Shown: positions 11,801-18,473 of the stretch, piece after piece
How positions within the stretch are numbered: position 1 is the first letter of the stretch
Layout: each line of letters opens with the position of its first letter
DNA from: Desulfobulbus rhabdoformis
GTDB taxonomy: Bacteria > Desulfobacterota > Desulfobulbia > Desulfobulbales > Desulfobulbaceae
Assembly: GCF_016919065.1 (NCBI RefSeq)
Contig: NZ_JAFFQA010000013.1
Location: 56,237-120,236 of the forward strand
Length of the DNA stretch: 64,000 nt
Reading direction: 5' to 3'
The notes under the pieces: model-generated
The model's input: only the letters and a program-made list of their open reading frames with translations
The model's database searches: none
What the model was told of the DNA's origin: nothing
Position numbers and translations under genes: made by a program

Positions 11801-12493
11801 AGTTCAGAATATTATCGCGTTATTTCCAATAATCTGGGGAATTGGGCGTTTGACAAGACCAATGCCTTGCCGGCCACCCATAGGTTTTACAATAAAGATA
11901 TCAATGAAGACGGAAGTATAAATGATGAGGATCTTATTCCAACTGCAAACGTTGGGTGGGTGTTCGATCTGCCTGGTATATTTGATTTACTCGGTGATGG
12001 CGTTGATAACGATAAGGATGGCAGTACCGATGAGTCCGGTGAGCGAATTCTTGGCGAACGGGTGGTGAACGACACGCTGATTCGAGACGGAAGGTCGATT
12101 ATGGTGAGCTTTGGCGTCACCGGGACTCGTTGTAATGCAGGTGCGTATTCTTTTCTTAATGAGCGAGATGCCAACACAGGGGGGATGACCGCATATTCCA
12201 TATATGACCTGAACGGTGACGGAGAAATCGATGCCGATGATGGTGTAGAATTGCAGGTTAGTTATGATGTCGACGGTGATGGTGATGTCGACGCTGACGA
12301 TGTTATTACCGCATATCCCTCCGATATCGCCTACGATGGACGCTTGTATAACCCGGCGATTCTTCGGGAAAGTGATGATGCTGACAGAGATCCGGAAGAA
12401 AAGAAATATTTCAGCACCTCCCAAAAGAAGATTATCGAGCTAGATGAAAGAGGAGAGCGCCGTGGATTTACCTACTGGCAGCAGGTTGAATAG
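2861..12493 (+). CDS. pilY1: Giant PilY1 pilus tip adhesin with Calx-beta repeats, VWA, golvesin-like insert and PilC propeller
   Basis: 3210 residues, about three times a usual PilY1. The ATG at 2861 has GAGG 6 bases upstream and starts a signal peptide cut after AHA (residue 27); an in-frame TTG at 2804 would spoil it. Order: twelve Calx-beta-like domains to about residue 1410, six of them near identical; three beta-rich repeats of about 90 residues (to about 1690); a von Willebrand A domain starting at the DDSGSM motif (Asp 1718); a golvesin/xanthan-lyase-like domain (about 1867-2000) inside it; then the PilC/PilY1 propeller (VGANDGMLHAF near 2520). At least seven EF-hand-like loops occur (DSDADGQLDQSE, DTDGDGVADSSE, DLNGDGEIDADD and others). 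PilY1 sits at the pilus tip and supports adhesion and retraction control. Confidence 0.9.
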   Translation: MKKFPTFYRYLVCALLAAGVQCSVAHAEIYTISVSDGASGTTVAEGTTSQVVTVTISPAVIAGDEVQISYKTIDSTARAANGDYTEITNGSLTFGSAHASAQEIDLTTHADGLVENDEKLTISVFNPVITSGTSTVSLGTGGDTDITVTSNDTAEVTLNGVTTSGNEGATLSYEVTLSSPVDSDVTVSYSFAGSGSESAEVADLPSGGSVIIPAHMTSYQIPVVLPDDAIVETSEEFTMQLDSVNSTTSGVSLGSPLSATGTIQDNDTTVLSVGDESVAEDGTKLVFSVTSTLPVESPASVSFTYATMNGTAVSGDDYTGIGGTGIISGGMVCLLEVPITDDNIVEKEETLSLQLSSPSSNATFSNNVAVGSITDNDSAVVDLVGVTTSAVEGSNLEYRVDLDHEASEDVTVTYTIAGSGSDVAEPSDYSSSGSVTISAGTQSGALLIGVVDDAIVENSEELTVTLNGVSSGVSAVSLGTGISAAGTLVDNDAAVVDLVGMTTSAVEGSNLEYRVDLDHEASEDVTVTYTIAGSGSDVAEPSDYSSSGSVTISAGTQSGALLIGVVDDAIVENSEELTVTLNGVSSGVSAVSLGTGISAAGTLVDNDAAVVDLVGMTTSAVEGSNLEYRVDLDHEASEDVTVTYTIAGSGSDVAEPSDYSSSGSVLISAGTQSGALLIGVVDDAIVENSEELTVTLNGVSSGVSAVSLGTGISAAGTLVDNDAAVVDLVGVTTSAVEGASLEYRVDLDHEASEDVTVTYTIAGSGSDIAESSDYNSSGSVAIAAGATSAPLLVGVVDDAIVENSEELTVTLNGVSSGVSAVSLGTALSATGTIIDNDAAVVDLVGVTTSAVEGSNLEYRVDLDYETSEDVTVTYTIAGSGSDIAEPSDYSSSGSVLISAGTQSGTLLIGVVDDAIVENSEELTVTLNGVSSGVSAVSLGTALSATGTIIDNDAAVVDLVGVTTSAVEGSNLEYRVDLDYETSEDVTVTYTIAGSGSDIAESSDYNSSGSVTIAAGATSAPLLIGVVDDAIVENSEELTVTLNGVSSGVSAVSLGTGISATGMLVDNDSAEVALFLVHGSEVEGSGADLEYRIDLSHEVSEDIIVTYTIAGYGADGAEPADYISNGSVTISAGDLSAPLVVAVVDDPIAENTEGLVVKLSGVVSGLPVNLGTSIGAYGSIGDNDSSEVTLTGVSTSDVEGALLQYQVVLTNEVSEDVVLNFTLDGSGADEAEASDYIGISSVTISAGSMSKSFPVSLVPDAIVENTEEFTVRLSSMNPVGPAVSIGAADSAVGTILDDDIAELSINDVIVYEADGTAVFTVSSAKVVSPTATVTFDYQTSDGTATAGTDYTATMGTTGIHDGSSITITVPILADNDTVEANETYNLELLNLSGVHASFVKDIGVGTILNDDFLITFTEVSPFGTLVETTSLGVIPSSGDTNAFVYPLNSSPEFLVTSANPCPNGLPHNGKVHRISDVLIDGVTEAGAPLQTTYPFTIANITTDHTIEALFTSLVDFTVNPNGHVETASGNVLAGTPDSIAIKSGGSLEVKAVPDTGFHISQVLVDGVNVGTPETYLFENWVDADATYEVSFALNSFVLKPVSTYETIFNDAAESIVATEKTVGHGQNGSFYVNLNDSSYAIHGVLVDNISYPVPASGVTVNYTGFSFINVGDDYLEVRFVSVNANHRLEVQDYDTSPISNTPLDAKLRPKPASLMFILDDSGSMDWEVITAGSNGLFNGDYYVYSYPSTDRARVYSNNSLEYHNDHDEWRSQFFGVNKMFYNPTVNYVPWPTFTGSPTSQLPAVASDGLAHANIYRPRLHPWHSQDCTDAINLANGVASANLNNCDNSTQDTHTFPMDDVFLEYEDNSNAIIVDNTDSGFSGNGDWGSATNGDMYGSNYYYTKNDGQPHSASWTFTPTLTQTYELFVRWVDTDAREHIPYYIHSTNFTGLADTLNQKYSGGQWNSLGDFDFIAGESVVVELVDNYIHRSSSCADAVKIVPEGDGIRIINAHYFTWDDADSDGEVSYTDSDADGQLDQSETISEDIYLVNLTNPIEYYKVLNNAQPVSSSNLQMVPAASLPSTVQTYASPTAADAWELERQNWADWFSYYRKRTLAATGAVAHVIDQMEDVEVGIRTINYSSSYGISQSVLPVNVAGEVDQTNVLLEKLYSFQVDSYGTPLRRGLESVGKYYDDTDSDNGGIGTSPFHAQEDGDECKQVFAVLMTDGYWNGSSPSVGNADGDNGIPYADSYYPTLADVAMHYFEKDLSSMDDLVPDGIFNHQHMITYTVSFGVYGTLNPADFDLIKGPYPTWPNPGWGDRQKIDDMWHAAVNGRGKYMSASRPDELVDSLLEIMNDIGSRVGSGASVSVNGDEMYESISGQTRMFQTTYSSGGWYGDVKSYKVDTTTGEVVSSSPVWSAEDQLATKLTATGAGHVNRVIATYSGAAGTPFRWGNLTTLQQDQLFPYFIASTSTSLTGENVVDYLRGDKTSETTSVNGEFRARDAGHPIGDVINSLARFEDDVLYVGANDGMLHAFLATDTGLGEEIFAYVPNLVFAGLRELADPAYEHFFYVDSTPDTQKMRNKTYLVAGLGKGGKGYYCLDITGVLTTGTIRTSTVTTETDLASRVKWEYPAVPATLLSGTTFTFSNGTGSGGNDIIADSASGFSSTLFSVGQTISIVGANYADGLNCGTNDGEYIIKYVDPAGGYIEIEADSLITGYGNGKVVTITQAMSDPHLGYSFSKAYFVRTNDTTIGSGDLRGWAIIFGNGYGSEKGTASLYIVNPETGAIIKRIETGVGPFNGLSTPTATDVNNDLKADYVYAGDLLGNMWKFDLTSSDSSQWQVAYCEGGSSTDHCRDTVSGMIPKPLFAGLTNQPITGAPDIKRHQSRQGYMVIFGTGKYIGEPDLSTIYPQALYGIWDWAPDSLDTGYNGVRIDVGASVPKTATLSNWPETDALGNETHTLLRQTVLTEGALDTDGDGVADSSEYYRVISNNLGNWAFDKTNALPATHRFYNKDINEDGSINDEDLIPTANVGWVFDLPGIFDLLGDGVDNDKDGSTDESGERILGERVVNDTLIRDGRSIMVSFGVTGTRCNAGAYSFLNERDANTGGMTAYSIYDLNGDGEIDADDGVELQVSYDVDGDGDVDADDVITAYPSDIAYDGRLYNPAILRESDDADRDPEEKKYFSTSQKKIIELDERGERRGFTYWQQVE
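3998..6067 (+). repeat. Six tandem 345-bp coding repeats (Calx-beta domains)
   Basis: Six consecutive 115-codon units start at 3998, 4343, 4688, 5033, 5378 and 5723, all in the pilY1 frame. Units 1-3 are almost the same base for base. Units 4 and 6 share one variant middle (NSSGSV..IAAGATSAPLL), while units 4 and 5 share a different end (GTALSATGTIIDNDAA). By eye, bases 5261-5514 equal 5606-5859, so the identical block crosses the domain boundary. This pattern fits unequal crossing-over and gene conversion inside the array. The unit number is likely to vary between strains and is also a place where an assembly could collapse. Confidence 0.95.
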
Positions 12494-12523
12494 AGCTGGC
12501 AAAATTTTCCATGAGGGGGATGT

Positions 12524-12946
12524 ATGACAGGAGCTTTGAGCCGTTTGTTACTGGTCGCACTCGTTTTCTTGCAAGTATCTGTGTTTCTATCTGAGAAAGT
12601 GCATGCTCAGGAGGAAAAAGGGGAGGAGGCCTCGGCCCGAATCTACAATATGTCTCGAGGGTGGGTTGATTCGATAGATAAGAACGCTGTGGTCATAGAC
12701 GATATGGTGACACCGGTCTCTAAGGTAGAGTTTTTTGATTCAAAGGGGTATTTGAAAAATATTTCCTTACTCAAACAAGGAGAGTATGTCGCTTTTGAGT
12801 GGTCTGATACACTCCTGCGCATCTATCAGCTTGAAATGGAGGGTGAACGTCCAGAATCAAGCGTCAAGCGCGATGAGCAAGTTCCGCCGGTGACAGACCC
12901 TGGGAAAACAGTCATTCGTCAAGTGGATGGCGTGTGGAAAAATTAG
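12524..12946 (+). CDS. Small exported protein of the pilus operon, function unknown
   Basis: A 140-residue protein that begins 30 bases after pilY1 with a GAGGGGG ribosome site. Residues 1-28 form a signal peptide ending VHA. The mature part has a short acidic start, then a compact beta-rich region (WVDSIDKNAVVIDDMVTPVSK...LLKQGEYVAFEW) and a polar tail. I do not recognise a family. By position it resembles PilY2, the small protein encoded after pilY1 in Pseudomonas, but I see no sequence basis for that name. A periplasmic helper of PilY1 or of pilus assembly is the reasonable guess. It is the last gene before a strong terminator. Confidence 0.75.
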   Translation: MTGALSRLLLVALVFLQVSVFLSEKVHAQEEKGEEASARIYNMSRGWVDSIDKNAVVIDDMVTPVSKVEFFDSKGYLKNISLLKQGEYVAFEWSDTLLRIYQLEMEGERPESSVKRDEQVPPVTDPGKTVIRQVDGVWKN

Positions 12947-13027
12947 AAGGACATTTGCTGTGCTACGGTACAAACTTGATTCGTATAATTTTTGTGTAAA
13001 TTTCGAGTTTGCTGGGCATCATTCTTC

Positions 13028-13067
13028 CCTGAGTCCGTAAGCTTTCAGTTGTTGTCACGGATTCAGG
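13028..13067 (-). repeat. Dispersed MITE-like repeat, short copy A
   Basis: A 40-bp hairpin with ends CCTGAGTCCGTAA and TCACGGATTCAGG. Read on the minus strand it starts CCTGAATCCGTGA and ends TACGGACTCAGG, matching both ends of the long copies at 15364 and 35243 with the middle removed. The outer two bases also pair. It lies 12 bases before the pil operon terminator. No flanking duplication is visible. Confidence 0.7.
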
Positions 13068-13078
13068 GGACAATTAAC

Positions 13079-13125
13079 AGCCGTTATGTTTTGGGTTTCA
13101 GCCCGGACATAACGGCTTTTTTTTT
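13079..13125 (+). terminator. Intrinsic terminator of the pil operon
   Basis: Perfect 11-bp arms AGCCGTTATGT (13079-13089) and ACATAACGGCT (13107-13117) around a 17-base loop, followed by a run of nine T. It closes the fimT-pilY1 operon. Confidence 0.92.
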
Positions 13126-13301
13126 GAGTGCCTGATTCGATAGCATGGGGCCTGAATTGAATTTCCAGTTCATTAATTTGTCATTTTTTTTGATTTTTCA
13201 TTACAAATATGTTTTATGGGCAGGTGGGGGAGGAGGAGGCTGGCCTTTCCTTTTTGATGTAAATGCTGTGAGATCGGACTGATGGGTGTTTTGGGTTTAG
13301 T

Positions 13302-13317
13302 TGGCATGAGAATTGAT
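13302..13317 (+). promoter_or_regulatory. Possible sigma-54 promoter of glnK-amtB
   Basis: TGGCATG-AGAA-TTGAT follows the sigma-54 pattern TGGCACG-N4-TTGCA with correct spacing, but the usually invariant GC at -12 is GA. It lies about 225 bases before glnK. A sigma-54 promoter would fit nitrogen control of this operon, yet the mismatch makes it only a candidate. Confidence 0.35.
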
Positions 13318-13541
13318 AAATCTTGGGTTCAGTGGTTGCAAAAATGTAGAACTTTCTGTCAAATTGGTAAGGCAAGGGGGAGTGGGGCATGATAAGTAAC
13401 ACTTTATAGGCATGGCTGTTTAGTGCCGATGGCAATGCGAGAATTGTGTTCACCGCGTTTGTTGAATTCTGTGAGCCGTGCTGGTGCGAGGCAAGGGGGA
13501 TGTGGTGAATGGGGAGGATTTTCCGAAATAAGGAGCCATAA

Positions 13542-13880
<339 letters not shown>

Positions 13881-13894
13881 TTGGGAGGATTACG

Positions 13895-15283
13895 GTGAAA
13901 AATAAATGTACTCTGGTATTTCTTCTTGTTCTGCTTGGGCTGGCTTTTGCGGTACCGGCCTTTGCTGCTGATCCGGTTCCGGCAAAAGGTGATACCGCCT
14001 GGATGATTGTGGCGACTTTGCTGGTCACCTTGATGACGATCCCCGGGTTGGCTCTTTTTTATGGTGGGTTGGTTCGCTCTAAAAATATGCTTTCTGTTCT
14101 TATGCAGGTGTTTACTGTTTTTTGCCTGTGCGTCGTTTTGTGGGTACTCTATGGGTATTCCGTTGCCTTTACAGAGGGAAATGCATTTTTTGGGGGATTT
14201 TCCAAGATCCTCTTGAAGGGTGTTGGGGTGGAATCTGTTGCAGGTACCTTTAGCAAGGGGGTTGTTATTCCCGAACTGATCTATGTCTTTTTTCAGGCCA
14301 CCTTTGCCGCTATTACCCCCGCACTGATTGTTGGTGCATTTGCTGAACGCATGAAATTCTCAGCGGTTCTTGCCTTTATTGTTCTTTGGTTCTCGTTTGC
14401 CTATCTCCCGGTTGCGCATATGGTATGGTTCTGGGCTGGGCCTGATGCATATACCAGCGCTGCTGCAGCAGAAAAAATGAATGCAACTGCTGGTTTTCTC
14501 TTTCAGAAGGGGGCTATCGATTTTGCCGGTGGTACAGTTGTTCACATTAACGCTGCCATTGCCGGTTTGATAGGCGCGTACATGGTTGGTAAACGTGTGG
14601 GGTATGGTCGCGAATCCATGGCGCCGCACAGTTTGACCATGACCATGATTGGCGCATGTCTCCTCTGGGTTGGCTGGTTTGGTTTTAACGCTGGCTCCAA
14701 CCTGGAATCAACCGGGCTTGCCTGTCTTGCTTTTGGTAACACCATGTTGGCGACAGCGGCAGCGGCGCTTTCCTGGACTTTCACCGAGTGGATGTTGAAA
14801 GGGAAACCCTCCATGCTGGGCGCGGCATCCGGAGCGGTAGCCGGGCTTGTTGCCGTAACCCCTGCCTGTGGTTGGGTTGGCATTGGTGGCGCCCTTGTCA
14901 TTGGCCTGGCAGCTGGTGTTGTTTGTCTGTGGGGCGTCAATGGGCTGAAACGGATGCTTGGCGCCGATGATGCGCTTGATGTTTTTGGTGTCCATGGTGT
15001 TGGCGGTATTCTTGGCGCGCTGTTGACTGGCATTTTTGCTGATCCCAAACTCGGCGGTGTTGGAATTTGGGATTACGTTACCGATTCTGTCGCTGAATAT
15101 TCAATTTCCGGTCAGATGATGAGTCAGATTTGGGGAATTGGCACCACTATTATTTGGTCTGCAGTGGTCTCGATAGTTGCCTATAAATTGGTCGATATGA
15201 CCATTGGTTTGCGAGTCACTGAAGAAGAAGAGAGGGAAGGGTTGGATACGATCAGTCACGGCGAGTCTGCCTATAATAGCTGA
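13895..15283 (+). CDS. amtB: Ammonium transporter AmtB
   Basis: A 462-residue ammonium channel with a signal peptide (ending FAFA-like AVPAFA) and eleven membrane helices. Family signatures include DTAWMIVATLLVTLMTIPGL, FYGGLVR, DFAGGTVVHINAA with the first pore His, and DVFGVHGVGGILG with the second. The GTG start has GGGAGGA 5 bases before it. The protein conducts ammonia/ammonium across the inner membrane as a trimer and is expected to be blocked by the adjacent GlnK when nitrogen is plentiful. A terminator follows 43 bases after the stop, so glnK-amtB forms a two-gene unit. Confidence 0.95.
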   Translation: MKNKCTLVFLLVLLGLAFAVPAFAADPVPAKGDTAWMIVATLLVTLMTIPGLALFYGGLVRSKNMLSVLMQVFTVFCLCVVLWVLYGYSVAFTEGNAFFGGFSKILLKGVGVESVAGTFSKGVVIPELIYVFFQATFAAITPALIVGAFAERMKFSAVLAFIVLWFSFAYLPVAHMVWFWAGPDAYTSAAAAEKMNATAGFLFQKGAIDFAGGTVVHINAAIAGLIGAYMVGKRVGYGRESMAPHSLTMTMIGACLLWVGWFGFNAGSNLESTGLACLAFGNTMLATAAAALSWTFTEWMLKGKPSMLGAASGAVAGLVAVTPACGWVGIGGALVIGLAAGVVCLWGVNGLKRMLGADDALDVFGVHGVGGILGALLTGIFADPKLGGVGIWDYVTDSVAEYSISGQMMSQIWGIGTTIIWSAVVSIVAYKLVDMTIGLRVTEEEEREGLDTISHGESAYNS

Positions 15284-15325
15284 TACATAGCTGATACGTT
15301 AATCTGACTCTGCGTTTGGAGTGTT

Positions 15326-15360
15326 GGGCCTTTGGGGTGTTCCTCAGAGGCCCTTTTTTA
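15326..15360 (+). terminator. Intrinsic terminator of glnK-amtB
   Basis: GGGCCTTTGGGG (15326-15337) pairs with CCTCAGAGGCCC (15342-15353) through two G-T wobbles, and six T follow. It lies 43 bases after the amtB stop codon. Confidence 0.85.
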
Positions 15361-15363
15361 TGT

Positions 15364-15575
15364 CCTGAATCCGTGACGGCAGGTGTACGTTGAACAACGT
15401 ATTCTGGTAATAAGTCTTTAACAAATTCATGTATTGTCCAGCTTTACCCGCCGCCCTTTGGGGCCTTCATTAGCACGTTACCTCTATGGCCATACAACAT
15501 GCCGCTAAAGTGAAATTTAAACTACATGTCACATGCAATAAAACTGACGCACGGATGAACGCTCGCGGGTTCAGG
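15364..15575 (+). repeat. Dispersed MITE-like repeat, full-length copy B
   Basis: A 212-bp element starting CCTGAATCCGTGACGGC and ending TCGCGGGTTCAGG, an imperfect inverted terminal repeat. Read in this direction it aligns along its whole length with the reverse complement of 35243-35460. Shared blocks include AACAAATTCATGTATTGT, ACCCGCCGCC, TTTGGGGC and AACTGACGCACGGATGAA. It has no coding capacity. It begins 4 bases after the T-run of the amtB terminator. Confidence 0.85.
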
Positions 15576-15951
15576 TGTACACGTAATCCGTGATGGTCGG
15601 GTTGGGGGAAGCTTTGTCTGGATGTTGAGGGGGTATTGAGGGGGCTTCAATTTTGTCGAGAAAGAACAAATATGTCCATTTCCCGGGATTTATTTTGCTG
15701 GCTGTATCCGGTTGGCGACAGGTTGAGAGAGGGGGGATTGTTGATTTTGAAGTGGAAGGTTGGTCTATCTTCCTGTTTTGATGGATAAAAAATGTAATTA
15801 TTAAGAATACTTCAAAAATGTAATAATAAATTATAAATGGTTGCAAAATTGAGTGTATAATTTCAAATTTTACGGACTGCTTGTAATTGCTTGAAACAGC
15901 TTTTATCGTAACTAACTAGAATTATAGTGTTTTGTTCGATTGGGTAAATGT

Positions 15952-15967
15952 TGGCACGCGGAATGCT
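15952..15967 (+). promoter_or_regulatory. Sigma-54 promoter of the second PII-amt unit
   Basis: TGGCACG-CGGA-ATGCT matches the sigma-54 consensus TGGCACG-N4-TTGCW at all but one base, with the invariant GG and GC at correct spacing. It lies about 67 bases before the PII start codon. This predicts activation by an NtrC-type protein under nitrogen limitation. I did not find a clear NtrC site. Confidence 0.8.
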
Positions 15968-16033
15968 CTATAAGGCCATTGTCTATGAGTGTTGTCTACG
16001 TGCTCTGCACATAATGAATCTGGAGGAAGAAAG

Positions 16034-16372
16034 ATGAAAAAAGTTGAGGCAGTTATCAAGCCGTTCAAGCTTGAAGCTCTCAAGGAGGGCTTGGCGGACT
16101 TGGGTATCACTGGCATGACAGTCAGTGAGGTTAAAGGGTTTGGTCGGCAGAAAGGACACACGGAAATTTACCGTGGTGCAGAGTATGTTGTCGAGTTTAT
16201 CCCTAAAATTAAAGTTGAAATCGTCATTTCCGCAGACCTTGTAGATCAGGTCGTGACTAAGATTATGGAAAGTGTGAAAACCGGCAAGATTGGGGATGGG
16301 AAAATTTTCGTTACATCCGTTGACAACATCTATCGTATTCGCACCGGCGAGATTGATAAAGAAGCCATTTGA
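16034..16372 (+). CDS. glnB: PII signal protein, second copy
   Basis: A 112-residue PII protein, a close paralogue of the one at 13542. It keeps the T-loop [19 protein letters not shown] with Tyr51 and the signature [11 protein letters not shown]. The ATG at 16034 has GGAGGAAGA just upstream; an in-frame TTG 45 bases earlier would add an unneeded tail. It precedes a second, different ammonium transporter by 40 bases and lies behind a sigma-54 promoter. It probably senses nitrogen status and controls its own Amt partner. Whether this or the first copy is the general GlnB is not decided by sequence. Confidence 0.92.
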   Translation: MKKVEAVIKPFKLEALKEGLADLGITGMTVSEVKGFGRQKGHTEIYRGAEYVVEFIPKIKVEIVISADLVDQVVTKIMESVKTGKIGDGKIFVTSVDNIYRIRTGEIDKEAI

Positions 16373-16412
16373 TTATCTTGTACAGAGTTTAAATAATATT
16401 GGGGGTAGATCA

Positions 16413-17741
16413 ATGAAAATGAGAAGTGCAATTATTGCGTTACTGGTGCTTGCCTTGCCTGTGGTGGGCTTGGGGGCTGAAGAGGCTGCTCCGACAGTGG
16501 CTGGGAACAAAGCTGCGATTGATGGAGTGCAGACAAACTTAAATTATGTATGGACCCTGGTTGCCGCATGCCTCGTCTTTTTTATGCAGGCTGGTTTTGC
16601 CATGGTTGAGTCCGGTTTTACTCGCGCTAAAAGCGCTGTCAATATCATGATGAAAAACCTGATGGACTTTTCCATTGGTTCTCTGGCCTTCTGGGCAATT
16701 GGTTTTGGTATCATGTTCGGTGTCAATAAAACTGGTTGGTTCGGTACTTCAGACTTTTTCCTTTCTGGCTGGGGTGGCCCTGACTCAGACGCCTGGGTGC
16801 TTGCTTTCTGGATGTTCCAGGTCGTGTTTGCCGGTACTGCTGCGACCATTGTTTCGGGTGCCGTGGCTGAGCGGACAAAATTTACCGCGTATTTGATTTA
16901 TTCTGTCACTATCTGTGCGTTCATCTATCCGGTCTTTGGTTCCTGGGCATGGGGTAGCCTGCTTAACGGTAGCGGTTGGTTAGAAGGTCTTGGTTTTATA
17001 GATTTTGCTGGTTCCACAGTTGTTCACTCTGTAGGTGGCTGGTGCGCACTTGCCGGTGCGATTGTTCTTGGGCCGCGTCTTGGTAAGTATGGCCCTAAGG
17101 GGGAGGTTCGCGCTATTCCCGGTCACAACATTCCCATGGCAGCTGCCGGTGTTTTTATCCTCTGGCTCGGTTGGTTTGGTTTTAACCCCGGCTCCACCAC
17201 GACTGGCGACACCTCTATCGCTATGATTTTTGTCACCACTAACCTCTCTGCCGCCGCAGCTGCTGTTTCTGCAATGTTTACCTCCTGGGTAATGTTCAAA
17301 AAACCTGATGTAGGTATGAGTCTGAACGGTGCGCTTGCTGGTCTTGTCGGTATCACCGCTGGTTGTGCGAACGTTTCCCCCACCAGTGCAATTATTATCG
17401 GTTTGATTTCTGGTATTCTGGTTGTCCTCTCTGTTGTTGCCATCGATAGAATGCATGTCGATGATCCGGTTGGTGCTATCTCTGTTCATGGTGTTTGCGG
17501 TGCCTGGGGTACATTGGCAGCCGGGCTGTTTAACATGGAAGGTGTAACCGCTAAAATTATAGGTGTACAGCTTGCCGGTATAGGGGCTGCATTTGTCTGG
17601 GCCTTTGGCGTCTCCTTTATTCTCTTTAAGGTCATCGATTCTGTAATCGGAATGCGTGTTTCCGAGGAAGAGGAGATGATAGGTTTGGATATTTCCGAGC
17701 ATGGTGCCCATGCATACAATGATTTTCAGACTCTGAATTAA
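16413..17741 (+). CDS. amt: Ammonium transporter, second type
   Basis: A 442-residue ammonium transporter. The ATG at 16413 follows GGGGGTAG and begins a signal peptide (ALPVVGLGAEE); an open frame back to 16290 would overlap glnB and is rejected. The segment LVAACLVFFMQAGFAMVESGFTRAKSAVNIMMKN is typical of the Amt subgroup shared with cyanobacteria, unlike the neighbouring AmtB. Pore histidines lie in FAGSTVVHSVGG and AISVHGVCGAWG. The two transporters therefore belong to different branches and may have different affinities or regulation. A terminator follows 31 bases after the stop. Confidence 0.93.
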   Translation: MKMRSAIIALLVLALPVVGLGAEEAAPTVAGNKAAIDGVQTNLNYVWTLVAACLVFFMQAGFAMVESGFTRAKSAVNIMMKNLMDFSIGSLAFWAIGFGIMFGVNKTGWFGTSDFFLSGWGGPDSDAWVLAFWMFQVVFAGTAATIVSGAVAERTKFTAYLIYSVTICAFIYPVFGSWAWGSLLNGSGWLEGLGFIDFAGSTVVHSVGGWCALAGAIVLGPRLGKYGPKGEVRAIPGHNIPMAAAGVFILWLGWFGFNPGSTTTGDTSIAMIFVTTNLSAAAAAVSAMFTSWVMFKKPDVGMSLNGALAGLVGITAGCANVSPTSAIIIGLISGILVVLSVVAIDRMHVDDPVGAISVHGVCGAWGTLAAGLFNMEGVTAKIIGVQLAGIGAAFVWAFGVSFILFKVIDSVIGMRVSEEEEMIGLDISEHGAHAYNDFQTLN

Positions 17742-17772
17742 ATCATAGCATTCATTCTCTCGATTTTTTAAG

Positions 17773-17805
17773 GCCCTTGGCGTCTCATGCGCCGAGGGCT
17801 TTTTG
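17773..17805 (+). terminator. Intrinsic terminator of glnB-amt
   Basis: GCCCTTGGCG (17773-17782) pairs with CGCCGAGGGC (17790-17799) around a 7-base loop, followed by five to six T. Confidence 0.88.
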
Positions 17806-17848
17806 TGTTGGGGTGCATGTGATTGTGGACGAAATCGTAGAACACGTT

Positions 17849-17877
17849 TTGCATTCCGATGGGAACTCGATTAAGAT
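17849..17877 (+). promoter_or_regulatory. Candidate sigma-70 promoter of ssb
   Basis: TTGCAT and TAAGAT are separated by exactly 17 bases and end 55 bases before ssb. The hexamers match the consensus only in part, so the call rests mainly on spacing and position. Confidence 0.3.
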
Positions 17878-17932
17878 CTCTTATTTTGAATAAAAACCTG
17901 AGACCATCAAGAAGTGATGTCGGAGGAGATGT

Positions 17933-18358
17933 ATGATTAATAAAGCTATTTTGATTGGTAATTTAGGGGCAGACCCGGAAATTCGTTACACGCAGAATGG
18001 GACGCCGGTCGCAACCTTTAGGATAGCCACCACAGAGAGAAGGAAGGGGCAGGATGGACAGGTGCAGGAGATGACCGAGTGGCACCGGATTGTTGCCTGG
18101 CAACGGCTTGCTGAAATCTGTGGGGAATATCTTTCTAAGGGCTCCAAGGTATATATAGAAGGTCGGATTCAAACTAGAAAATGGACCGATCAGTCGGGTG
18201 TGGAGCGCTATACCACTGAAATTAATGCCCGTGAAATGAAAATGCTCTCGCCGCGGAACTCTCCCGGCGGCGGTGGTGAATATGGTGGTAGTGGCTCTGG
18301 GTATGGTGGAGATAGCCTGACTGAGCCTCCGCCTGTCGGTGATGATGTCCCATTCTAA
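17933..18358 (+). CDS. ssb: Single-stranded DNA-binding protein
   Basis: A 141-residue SSB. The N-terminal OB fold (about residues 1-105) starts [23 protein letters not shown] and contains [19 protein letters not shown] and [13 protein letters not shown] glycine-rich linker follows, and the protein ends in the acidic tip DDVPF that recruits replication and repair partners. GGAGGAGA lies just before the ATG. It binds single-stranded DNA as a tetramer during replication, recombination and repair. It is a single-gene unit with its own terminator. Confidence 0.97.
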   Translation: MINKAILIGNLGADPEIRYTQNGTPVATFRIATTERRKGQDGQVQEMTEWHRIVAWQRLAEICGEYLSKGSKVYIEGRIQTRKWTDQSGVERYTTEINAREMKMLSPRNSPGGGGEYGGSGSGYGGDSLTEPPPVGDDVPF

Positions 18359-18382
18359 GGCGTTTGGTTCTATGGCGAATAA

Positions 18383-18418
18383 AAAAAGCCCAACCTGTTA
18401 AAAAAGGTTGGGCTTTTT
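18383..18418. terminator. Bidirectional terminator between ssb and the BCCT gene
   Basis: Perfect 14-bp arms AAAAAGCCCAACCT (18383-18396) and AGGTTGGGCTTTTT (18405-18418) with an 8-base loop. The A-run on one side and T-run on the other let it serve both convergent genes. Confidence 0.92.
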
Positions 18419-18473
18419 GCGTTATGAATCGCCCTGGCCTCGTATGCATCTCGATTATGCCAGGGGGAAAGAA

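Larger units (their letters stand above)
12947..13541. other. Intergenic region, pil operon end to glnK
   Basis: No gene is supported in these 595 bp. In order it holds a 40-bp short copy of the dispersed repeat, the intrinsic terminator of the pil operon, an AT-rich stretch, a sigma-54-like site and the glnK leader. A minus-strand open frame here runs into glnK and is a shadow. Confidence 0.8.
15284..16033. other. Intergenic region between the two PII/Amt units
   Basis: 750 bp without a supported gene. It contains the amtB terminator, a full-length copy of the dispersed repeat, a second weak match to its left end (TAATCCGTGATGG near 15584), an AT-rich stretch with a direct repeat of AATGTAAT (15791 and 15817), the sigma-54 promoter at 15952 and the leader of the second PII gene. 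The AT-rich stretch lies 130-170 bp upstream of that promoter, where enhancer or bending sites are common. Confidence 0.75.

Noticed and set aside
15571..15846. Minus-strand 91-codon open frame after the full-length repeat
   Set aside because: No ribosome site and no recognisable motif; it overlaps repeat and AT-rich control DNA.
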